NCBI RefSeq assembly: GCF_905115235.1
Contig: NC_051852.1
Coordinates: forward strand, 137,688,027 to 137,752,026
From: Hermetia illucens
Taxonomy: Eukaryota; Arthropoda; Insecta; Diptera; Stratiomyidae
Direction: 5' to 3'
Length of the DNA: 64,000 nucleotides
The notes beneath the pieces were generated by a model, which saw only the letters and a program-made list of their open reading frames with translations, was not told the DNA's origin and ran no database searches. The translations under genes and the position numbers were made by a program. Below, one piece after another: positions 54,535 to 64,000 of the stretch (position 1 is its first letter; each line of letters opens with the position of its first letter).

Positions 54535-56640
54535 ACCATCAAATCCCTGTAGCTCCAGAAGATATTTCGAAAACGGCAATATTTACACCCTTCGGACTCT
54601 TCGAGTTCATATGGATGCCATTTGGTCTGTGCAATGCAGTGCAAACTTTTCAGAGGTTCATCCTCTCCGTCCTGAGAAACCTTAACTTTTGATTTGTCTA
54701 CTTGGTTCATGTTTTGGTCGCCTTTTCTTCTGAGTCTGAGCATTTGGAACATCTGGAATGCGTTTTTCAACGTCTCCTTGATGCTGGTCTTGTGAAAAGT
54801 GCAGATTCCTTTAACACCAGGTGAAGTTTTTATGTCACACGATTTCCCATGAGGGAATTCAACCAAATGCGGACAAGGTTCAGGCCATTATAGACTTCCC
54901 ACAACCTAAGACGGTTGAGGATCTGCGAAGGTTTTTAGGCATGTTAAACTTTTATCGTCGTTTCTTGCCCAATGCGGCACAATATCAACTTGTCGGGACC
55001 CAAGACTAAAGACTCACGCCTAATTGCATGGTCTACAGAGGCTCCAAGCTTTTGAGCTACCTAAACAATAGGTGGCTGAAGCTATACTCCTGCCATTTCC
55101 TCAAACAGGTGTACCAATAGCCGTATTCGTCGATGCCTTAGACATCGCGGTAAGTATTGCCCTTCACCAAAAGGTGAACCAAACCTGGCAGCCGTTGAGC
55201 TTCTTTTCTAAGAAATTGAACACAGCTCAACAGAACTATAGCACCTATGATCGTTCCGATAATCTCTAGAAGGCAAGCTGTTCACAGTGATCACGGACCA
55301 CAAGTCTCTTTCCTTCGCGTTTAAGCAGAAGCCCGGCAGAAACCCGGTACATGAGTTTCATAAGCCAGTTTAACTTGGACATCCAACATGTGTCCGGTAA
55401 GGATACTGTAGTTGCAGATGCTTTGTCACGCGTTTCAGAGGTTAAACTCTCTGCCACGGTAAATTTTTCAGCAGTCCCCGAGGCATAGAAGGATGACACA
55501 GTGCTTCAGAGCCTTAGGGACAACTCCAGATGCAAATTTCCAGAGTCTCCCCTTTTCGGTTCAACCTCCGGAATAGTCTGCGAGACCTGCAAAAAGGGGA
55601 TTGTTGACCATATATTCCGGCCACTTTTTTTCACAAGGAAGCATTCTATGCAATATACGATCTTGCGCATCCAAGCATCCGGAAAACGAATCAGCTTGTC
55701 ACTGCCAGAAGTGTAAAGTCACCAAGCATGTACAGAAAGAGGTAGGCTTATTTCCTCAGTCTACAAATGGTTTTCACACGATCCACATTGACATTATTGG
55801 CCTCTTGCGAGATTCGCATGGCTTAAAGTATTATCTCACAATGATCGATCGCTTCACGCGGTGGCCTGAAGCAATACCTCTGGCCGACACTTTCGCACAA
55901 TCGTGCGTCGAGGCACTTTGTCGTGAATAGATCCCACGCTTTGGAATTCCAGCCAAAGACATTACTGGCCAGGGAATGGAGTTCCAGTCTACCCTGTTCT
56001 CGGAGTTGGGAAAACTGCTGGACTTCACACGCCATCGGACGACTGTGTACCATCCGCAATCCAATGCGATGCTGGAATGCTGGCATAGGGTACTGAAGGC
56101 CGCTATAATAGCACACGATGACTCCTCGTGGTCACAAGTCCTGCCTTTCGTTTTACTTGGCCTATGTACAGCCCATCGTGAGGAGTTTGCTGCCGAGTTT
56201 TTATAGTGGGAGAATTTGAGACTCCCCAGTGATCCTGTGTTCGATACCAGGTCACCCTTTTCCACCACTGGGTTTTTGCGTTTGCTCCGGGACACCCTGG
56301 CAAGATTTAAATTACCCCCGTCATCCCGTCATTCTTCGACGAGGGCTGACACCCCCAGATACTTGGATGTCTGCACACACGTCTTGGTTCATGTCGATGC
56401 TTCCCGGAAGCCCTTGTAGCCACTATATGAGGGCCCATATGAAGTGCTGAACAGAGCGGAGCACTTCCTTAGGCTTGACAGCGGCAGCAAGCCCAAGAAC
56501 GTCTCCGTGTCCAGGTTAAAGCCTTTTGTCTCGGGAGCAGAGGTTTCGGGGAGAGTCATTGTTTTATAATTATGTTTTATGAATAATAAATCATTTCGAT
56601 TACTGGACAAACGTAGCCAAAAATTATTTGTGAATCCCAC
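54535..56640 (+). mobile_element. Ty3/gypsy LTR-retrotransposon fossil, pol region
   Basis: Plus-strand order of blocks: FTPFGLFEFIWMPFGLCNA and QTFQRFI (RT), FLCHTISHEGIQPNADKVQA and RRFLGMLNFYRRFLP (RT end), PLSFFSKKLNTAQQNYSTYD (RNase H), then an integrase core with 'MIDRFTRWPEAIPL' and 'HRTTVYHPQSNAMLE', and 'NVSVSRLKPFV' near the end. The set resembles the CsRn1-like branch of Ty3/gypsy, a tentative placement. No LTR pair, gag or protease is seen. It is broken, with roughly ten or more breaks, and old. The left edge meets LINE-A at 54534; the right edge is approximate. Confidence 0.85.
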
Positions 56641-56712
56641 AACTTAGTGCTAGTATTAAGTAAAATCCGGTATCAGTCGAAATTGTGAGAACTCGGAAAT
56701 AATAATAATTTC
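56641..56712 (+). mobile_element. LINE-B extreme 3' end
   Basis: The phrase ACTTAGTGCTAGTATTAAGT through GAACTCGGAAATAATAATAA matches the 3' terminus of LINE-B at 52690-52756, including the AAT tail. Only about 70 bp are present, either a very short 5'-truncated insertion or a remnant. Confidence 0.75.
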
Positions 56713-57237
56713 CTCTAGGCTTAGTAGAGCAGTTCTTCTTCATTTTCCAAACTTTTTTTACTTGAATTTGGATTGTTGAGTTTTGTTCCAGTGAGTCTTG
56801 ATAATATAGATACTGGACGTCATATCTAAGTCCGTGTCTGCAAATGTGAGTCCTCATGTCACGATCCCGACAGAGCCACGAGAGATTGGAGTTTTCTCTT
56901 CTTTTTCGCTGCATTATTCACGATAGAGATCAATTATTGATCAATTCCCTGAGGAGGAACGATCACTTCTGACCTTGACAAACCAGTATCAGAAAATCAC
57001 AACACAAACCGTTTATCAGGAAACCATAAATTGAAAATAGCAGATTGATCATTATGTCATTAGCCATAAGTCATGATTTCTGCCAATCAAGGGTAATTTT
57101 TTTGTGTTGGGAAAATGAAGTGTAAAGTGTTAATGTTTAACTTTTGCTGACTCACAACCACAACATGTTAGAACTCGCGGAATAACTTTTATATAAATAG
57201 ATAAGTATCTTAACCAAATAGTATAAGAATAGAAAAA
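56713..57237. other. no gene recognised
   Basis: AT-rich, no motif. Several TTGATCA-containing phrases at 56930-57050 look like a short degenerate duplication. Confidence 0.35.
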
Positions 57238-57838
57238 ATGTATGAGAAACAAAACGATAGAAAAGAATGTACTTACTCGACAGTATCTGGCCTATTGTTG
57301 AACCCTGCTCGTGTTAGCTATTCTGGAGACCCGGTGAAAGTACGTACCCCGAACACAATTTATGTACTCCACTATCTATTCGAAGCTAGTATCGACAGTT
57401 ACCCGATCGCTTTGATTCTACGTTCGTTAAGACTAGGTATCCAGCTCAATAGCCATTCTTGGCACACTTTACATGTGGAATATCTTTTTGCCTCGATAGT
57501 CTGCAAACAACGGAAGAAAGTGATAAGCTATCTGGACGACCGACGTACCGAAAATGCAAATGAGAAGGCCATTCGTCAAAGCTATGTATTCTTACTCACT
57601 TTATTGGAATCACCGATATCTGGTTGTGGGGTGCAAAATCCGGAAGATTTGGGCAGTGGAATTGTACGATGAAGTGCTAGTTTCCCAGCTTATTTGTTGT
57701 GAATATTATATACATATGAGTCTGATGATTGCAGAATTGAATGAAGTTGATTACGCTGTGGTTGAAAAAGAAAAAAGTTCTCGTGAATTTTTTAGTAATA
57801 TAGTGTCAGTTAGAAGTCTGATTAATTACAAGATCTAA
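57238..57838 (+). CDS. two overlapping unrecognised open frames (144 and 94 codons)
   Basis: The frame 57238-57672 overlaps 57554-57838 in another phase. Both are longer than usual for this AT-rich background, and the join could be a frame change in one former gene. The first reads TPNTIYVLHYLFEASIDSYP and HTLHVEYLFASIVCKQRKKV; the second ends REFFSNIVSVRSLINYKI. I know no family with these sequences. Could be a transposon relic or a decayed host gene. Confidence 0.25.
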
Positions 57839-60179
57839 CCATCTCTAAATTTCTTGCTATAATTTCGAGTAATTCCCCATCAAAAAATAATTAATAAAAT
57901 AAAAATAGGACCAGTTTTTTTTCCGAAGATACTGGCCTAAATGTGTTTCACCCAACAAAATCGCGCCTGACTCCTCTCGTATCTCTGCTGAACTACTATA
58001 AACTGCTAAAGTGTTACAGGCCTATTTATTCTTCTATCCATTGATTGCCATCAAACAATCTTATCTTTTTTGTCTTATTTTTCTCCCTATTTGATTTTCA
58101 TTGAAGTTGACCTTAAGTTTCTTCATCATCACAGTTGATACTGTGCAAGTGATAAGTCTTATCTTTCCTTGGTTTTTCTTATTCTTAATTTATTTCGGGT
58201 ACATCTCCTATTTCAGCCCTCATAATATACATATGTGCCCCAATAAGTGTCAATGTTAGGTTCCACCTTCCGTCCATAAATCCTCCGGAAGATCCTCGCA
58301 GCAGGGAAACAGGTAAAGCATCTGATTTAGTTCAGAAACTTACTGTCTTATCAGAGCCCTGAGAAAAGTAGATAAGAGCATTTTTGAAAGTAGGGATCAA
58401 TCTGTAGGTACATTTGCATATTCCCATTGTTGCTGCAAGTTTCTTAGCCAATTTCCGCTTTTCTATGCTTTTCATATAATACTCTAGGAAGTTATGCTTC
58501 CCATTACCAATCTGTGAATATTTTGATTGGTATTGTTTCCACGAAAGCAAGCGCTGTACGATCTGAAATGATCTTGAAGGCGTGACACATCCCTAACACA
58601 GTTTCTCTGCATACCACCCATTATACGTATGTACTATAAGATACTCTCTCCCCAAACTGGCATTTAATACAGCAAGTTGAGAATCATCATGTTGCCATAG
58701 TTTTCTCGATAACACCCTTGTGAGGTTCGGTTTGCAAGTGGTGATATGATTTTCAGCTCTACTATAGAAGTTTTTTGATGAGTTCAGTTTTCTGCCTGCT
58801 TATAGCAGTGTCCTTTAACCATGTCTTTATTATATTGATTTTTTCACATGAACGCGCGGTAGCGTAATGCACTAACATGTTTTTTTCCGAAGCTGAAAGG
58901 TGGAGCTCATCGTTGCCCTTGATATTTCGTGATAGTCCGTCTGGAGTAGAACCCTTTTGGAACAAGGTCAGTAATATACCAGTCAACCAGAGTAGTCAAA
59001 TAGTCGAAAATTGTAAATTTTCACTAAAAGTTGTGTTTAAGGGTCTATGTATGTGTGTCTATATATTGAATTTACCATAAAAAGGGGGCAGACCGGACCA
59101 ATTGGAAAGAAACTTTCTTCCTCATAAAAATAGACGACGGTCCCGTCTAGGCCAGAGGTAACTCAGCAGACTATATGTTGTTTGGCCCTTCATATATTAT
59201 ATAATAACTCATAACACTTCGTGGGCATAAATTATATTCATAACAAGAACTGTCCAGTAATTCAGGCCTAAGCCGGCCGAGGCAGAACTCAGTTTGTGTT
59301 TAAGGATGTGAGGGTGTACTGAACTGTGTTTCGGTCAACGGAATGACGCAATTCTTGCTTAATGCTTTTACTCATTTTACCAAATCTCCTTCTAGGATAA
59401 CCAATTTTCGATGTAATTTCCCTCCTAGACCTTTCACAACCCATAGTGCCTAAAAGATATATGAGTCTATGTGGAGACGGTTGGTCTGAAGGTGGTGCAT
59501 CAACAAGAATTGCTGCTTTTTCATTGATATAAAAATATCTTTTTTTTTTCTTATCGTTCGAAGATCTTTAACGGCAGCGCTCATCTTTTACTGAAGGAGG
59601 AATTGCTGAGTGGAACCACTTCGCTGGTAATCCGCGGAGATATCTGATCTCTCATCTTTTGAACAATATTTTTATCGGTCATGGAATATCGGTTTAGTCA
59701 AAAACCCTTGCATAATTGTTTGAAGTGACTCCCTGTCAATCCTAGCTGCTTCAGAGGACGCATGTTATCCTTAACGGTTCACTCAAGATGCAGAGATACG
59801 AGTTATTCAAGCAAGCAGTTCTAATCCCTTAGCTGGCGTTACACCTGCGTCCTATAAGCTGGCATACTTTGGAATATTCCGAATCAACAGTTCTCTGCTG
59901 ACATCGATGGGGTGCTGCGAGCCTGACCTTGCCTAGGTGGTAGTTATGCTGCATATCGTGCATCAATCCCCTCCGGGAGCTTGGTCGGGTTGTGTGCATT
60001 GAACCACTGTTAGTAGACCGCGTTGCCCCGAACAATTGCTGATCAGCGAAGTATAGATCAGGTCTCAGGGCACTGACGCGGGGGCTTTGCCTTGAATGGA
60101 CGCTCGTGCCTGACTACCACCGTCCACCCATTTGCACATGATACGTTGGTATTAATTGCATGAAGAATAGAAAAACATA
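57839..60179. other. 2.3 kb without recognisable gene
   Basis: A minus-strand frame at 58986-58762 (74 codons, reading LHLSASEKNMLVHYATARSC) looks protein-like in composition but has no family match or splice partner I can identify. The minus-strand frame 60035-59829 (TRPSSRRGLMHDMQHNYHLG) may belong to a LINE 5' region. The rest is AT-rich. Confidence 0.3.
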
Positions 60180-62430
60180 AACCGAGGAGCTGGTGAGGAA
60201 AGAAGAAAATCTGGGTGCATCGTTTAAGCAGCGTAGGAAATACCAATGGCTGAAACACCTCGCAAAGTCATGCGATTGCCGGTCCGTAGTCACTAACTCC
60301 AATACTCTGCAATGTTGCTTTTCCGAGAAGAAGTCCAGAGGAGATCTTTCAAACTGGGCAGGTGGCTTTGGGCCTTGACCGAGTGGAACTCCATTGCCCT
60401 TGCCAGAGCTGAAGAGAAAATGCTTATTCGAAAATATGCGGTGATTTTGGAACGCATGCAGGTTTCAACCTTCTTTCAAAAAAACATCAGCAAAAGTGTG
60501 AAATGTGTGGAGAGTGGAAGACCTAGTAAGTCGCATTGACTTCTACAGATGGACATGAACAGCAACAAAAAGCGCGTGAAAAAAAGAAGCAGGCCGAACA
60601 ACCGCTGGGAGGACTGTGAATGCCAAACAGGGCGCAGATAGTCCATTGAAGAGCGAAATGTGGAAGAGCCAACTGGACAAGAGAAAATTTTTTCAAGATG
60701 GTCTTCAGGGCAAAGAAAGGAGCCCCGCCCATCGCGTCTATCCGGAGTGGAACAATGGTAACCAATAATAAAGGAACAAAAGAAAAGGCAGAAAAACCAA
60801 CGAGGGGTAGGCCCCCAGTTTTGCATATTAAATCGTTGGAACGCAGAGCTTTTACAGAAGTCCTCCACGAAATCCGCTGTAACATCACACCTGAAAACTA
60901 TGGAACGGAAGTGGCTCCTATACGGGAAACAAAAGTTGGTGGAATCTTCATTGAATTAGATCCAAAACAACAGACAATTTAGGCGTCCAAGCGTCCTCCG
61001 GTTGACTCTTGTGGGATTTGGTTTCAAGTCTGTGTGTTCTTTTTATTTTGACTGCTTAACAGAAAAGGCAAAGTGGAAGAAACCACCATGCGTGAATGTA
61101 CAGAGGCAATCAATAACCGGAAACCAAGAACTCATTGCGGTGGAGGTTGCCAAACTGGAAACTGTTTAACGGTGGGAAAATTAGAATTGTAAAATATAAG
61201 CTCAGGTAGCCGTACTACAATCTACTGGCAGACTTACAATGATGCTGAGAGTTCCGTTCTCTGCAAGACTTGTACCGCGGCTGTTGAAAGCGGTGCACAT
61301 ACTGTTAGATCGGGGCGGTGTGCAGCTTTCAGGGCAGAGATGAAAAGAGCTAGGATGCGATTAATATGATCCGCACCTTATGAATCAACCTGCACGGGAG
61401 TGCAGCCGTAAATGAATGTTATGTGCAAAGTGGTCGACACGTGATTATTATTTATGAACCTGATGGCAACAGTCTGCAGGGCCGTCATTCTCCACAAGGC
61501 ACCTAGCCGTGACCAACCTTCAATGTATTGAGGGACTATATTCTTATAAGCTCCGTCACTTCGCATAGCGTTTAAATGAACGGGGAGACTCCGCAGAGCA
61601 AACCGCACGGCAGCAGTTAGTCGAAGAGGTGGATGGAGGTCGATGAAGACTGAAGGTGTACAAACTGGTGTTTCACCACCGGCCGTACCTACTGTACGGC
61701 GAATTTGAAGTGTATCTGAAGAAAGGGTATTTTTTTTAGAAGGTGGTAAGGCTCGTATTGATTAGAAAAGGCAAAAGAGACTCTGATCTTTTGTCGTCAT
61801 AACGACTGGTATGGTGCAGATGGAAGAGGGATAGCAGAGGAGTCCATTCTTGGCCCGTACCTGTGGGACGCTATCTTCGATAGTCTTGATAATGAAAAAA
61901 TAAGCTGATTGATTATGCAGCAGACGATTTCGCGGCATGTTGCCGGAGTAACTGCCGAACAGGCGTAAAGCAGAATTGATGCAATGGCCAAGTGGATGGA
62001 CGACTGCCAATGTTTTCAGCCTTACGCTGAAAAAAATGCGAAATAGTCATAATTACTAAAAGAGGAACACAACTTCTAACCTGCATCTCGCAGTGATCGA
62101 CGTTCGATTCGAAGTTCGACTTTTTCGAGGAAAAACAACAGGATGGCTAGCAGGAGTTTCAGCCTTAAGTCAGCAAATTTCAAATCTTGACGCTCCTACC
62201 TTTAGCAGGAGATGCTTTCTTATAAATGGAATGAAATTCGTTCTTCTCTGTAGAGCGGAGCTATGGGCTAGGACTGTTTGCATGGATGTGTATCGTAAGG
62301 TCCTTGTGCAAATGCGAGGACGAGCCGTTTTGCGGGTGAGGTCTGCTTTCCATGCTGTTTTTGAGCTGGTTGAATTAGTAATCACGGAAATCACATCCTT
62401 GTTGCTAAGAAATACAAGGTTCTACTAGGT
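60180..62430 (+). mobile_element. R1-clade LINE, decayed ORF1 (gag-like) and RT
   Basis: ORF1 pieces: 'RPPVLHIKSLERRAFTEVLH' and 'ITPENYGTEVAPIRETKVGG' with 'IFIELDPKQQ' (60830-60980) resemble the conserved core of R1-type gag proteins. 'GAHTVRSGRCAAFRAEMKRA' (61290-61350) is the last zinc-knuckle tail. RT pieces follow around 61830-61920 ('AEESILGPYLWDAIFDSL', 'IDYAADDFAAC', where YADD is expected). The stretch 61378-61640 does not fit the order and may be a rearranged or foreign piece. Many stops and frame shifts. Confidence 0.7.
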
Positions 62431-63930
62431 AAGATTCCCTGACTGTGTTTTCTGTATTGGAATAGTAAATATTGAACTCAACCGACAGTGGAATCGGAGA
62501 GCTATTTGAACAAGCAGATTCCCTCTTCTCTCCCCAATCGTTGGTGAAGGCTTCTGGAGGTCAGCCCGAAATAGTGGTTCCAGACGAGTGCGCTGACGAT
62601 GGAAAGGTGTTTAGTTGATAGTCCAATTGCTTGCCGTCGTGGGACTCCAACAGTCAGTGCGTGTGTGTATTTACTCACTTAAGCACCGTCTACTAGACTT
62701 CTAGCCTATTTTGGTGAAAATGTGAACAAAGATTAGTCGATTATTTGGATTTCCGCTGGGAAATCCACTTTTTCCTAGTATTGATGATCTCTACAGTCCC
62801 ATCTGCATTAAGATTTACTCAATATGTGCTCGCTTTCATCTCTCCACGTTTGAAACCAATTTCCGTGTAGAAGTTTGGTAGAATATTTTCTAACCTGCCT
62901 AGTCATAGCATGTGTCTGGATCTGTAACCGAGCGCGATTCCTCTTTGCTCATTAACTAGTTCAATTATACAGAAATTCCCAGCAGACGACGGCTTCCTGC
63001 ATTCATTACCGTGCTAGCCCAGATATAAAATTTCCCGACAATCACCAGCCTTCATCACATTTCTTTCTTTGCCATCCACATTTCAACTGTCCATAATATG
63101 CTGCGTATATATAGTCAATTAATAGTACGTTAGTTCATCCACTCCTGATTGCAATATGTCATCAATGAAATTTATTGCATTCGCCACTTGCATAGAATTA
63201 GCAAGAATCAGTTCAGAGCGCGTAACTCAGATTTCTTCAAACAAGATCCATTATACCGTTGTAATCAAATCAGGCGATGATGGACTAGTTAGGATGTAAC
63301 CTTGCTCATGCCACAGGTTCGGAGCTCGGCAATGGTTATGCCGCTTGTAATTATCTATAGGAGATGGGGATAGTATAATGGGTCTACTAAAGGTCCTAAT
63401 GCTGGAAGGCGTCCCTTTAAGACAACTTTCTTCCTATTCACGGCGATCTTACTTTTCTCGGCAGTGTGTCTGCTATCGACATATTTATCCTTTTCAAGAA
63501 AATGATTATATACCTGGAGTCCTATTTTTTTTTTGTGGAATCGACAATAAAGCGTATTTATGTATTGTCCGTTTCCTCCCATATTAACCACGATGCATGC
63601 CCCATTCCGGCAAGCGCCTCTCATTGCCACATATTGCGTATTATTGACACATTTTACGTATTGTCTCGGTTAATTTATTCTGATGGATTGGTGAAGTATC
63701 CTTACATGAGATATTGAAACTAGAATTTAAACACGACAAACGACTCGCTCTATGCGGTCTTCTGTAGCGGCCAACAGAGCTTTTTTGGAACTCATAATAA
63801 ATAACATCCCTTTTACTCCGGCCGATTGAACAGGAGGAGGATAATGCCCATCTCTGACAAAAATACGACTTCATCAAAGCTGCTGTACATTACGACCCCA
63901 TGTATGGATGCATTGTTCGATTTGTCTATT
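62431..63930. other. no gene recognised
   Basis: Frames below 100 codons on both strands without motifs. No tRNA-like, repeat-end or splice-linked pattern was found. Confidence 0.4.
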
Positions 63931-63935
63931 GAGCG

Positions 63936-64000
63936 GGGGCTTAAGAACACACATGAAGTATTCCCTGCTTGTCGGAAAAGGGGACCAAAAGAACTAGAAA
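63936..64000 (+). mobile_element. LINE-C 5' end running off the window
   Basis: GGGGCTTAAGAACACACATG and TATTCCCTGCTTGTCGGAAA match the 5' motif at 44223-44290 (about 85 percent by eye). The element continues beyond the window edge, if at all. Confidence 0.65.

Noticed and set aside
1-64000. CRISPR array or bacterial operon features
   Set aside because: No regularly spaced direct repeats. Spliced genes, eukaryotic tRNAs and LINEs show that this is animal nuclear DNA.

Overview
The window is nuclear DNA of an insect, most likely a fly (Diptera). It is AT-rich, has short spliced introns with GTAAGT-type donors, and is crowded with non-LTR retrotransposon fragments. The beta-glucuronidase protein (conceptual) has the form seen in insects. 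I cannot name the species. Only two protein-coding host genes can be read with confidence: a ZNHIT3-type HIT zinc-finger gene (+, three exons, 20207-21984) and a complete 11-exon beta-glucuronidase gene (-, 41250 down to 27367, 654 codons). Two identical tRNA-Arg(CCT) genes face opposite ways at 10708-10780 (+) and 19504-19576 (-). Almost everything else that can be recognised is transposable-element debris.

Layout. 1-10.7 kb: degraded LINE pieces, and a BEL/Pao fossil (4500-8690, minus) split by a nearly full-length APE-type LINE ('LINE-A', 5390-8220, plus). The 3' end of a second LINE with a restriction-like endonuclease ('LINE-B', R2/R4/Dong-like) follows. 10.7-20 kb: tRNA, Jockey-like LINE, an inactive mariner with clean TA-flanked ends, dispersed repeats, an LTR terminus and the second tRNA. 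20-22 kb: ZNHIT3, with an R1-type LINE fragment in intron 1. 23-26 kb: 5' end of a CFDP2/RTE-like LINE ('LINE-C') and a TTAA-flanked, internally deleted DNA transposon with perfect 17-bp ends. 27.4-41.8 kb: beta-glucuronidase; introns 2 and 10 (5.0 and 6.1 kb) are packed with LINEs. 42-49 kb: more LINE fragments. 49-56.7 kb: a nested stack. 56.7-64 kb: unassigned sequence, a long degraded R1-type LINE (gag-like ORF1 plus RT), and the first bases of another LINE-C copy at the window edge.

The most interesting part is the stack at 49.0-56.7 kb. A LINE-A copy is interrupted by a young 1573-bp LTR element (303-bp LTRs differing at 2 positions, 4-bp GAAG duplication). This element has no recognisable gag or pol; it carries a partial inverted LTR copy and an open frame that ends in one C2H2 zinc finger, apparently captured from a host gene. 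Further along, the same LINE-A copy is interrupted by a tRNA-derived SINE (14-bp duplication), and a LINE-B 3' end sits inside the SINE's AAT-repeat tail. This matches the TAA-repeat targeting known for Dong. A Ty3/gypsy fossil adjoins the end of this LINE-A copy.

All calls come from reading the sequence and from remembered family motifs; no database search was run. LTR elements are reported only as fossils, with boundaries and parts.
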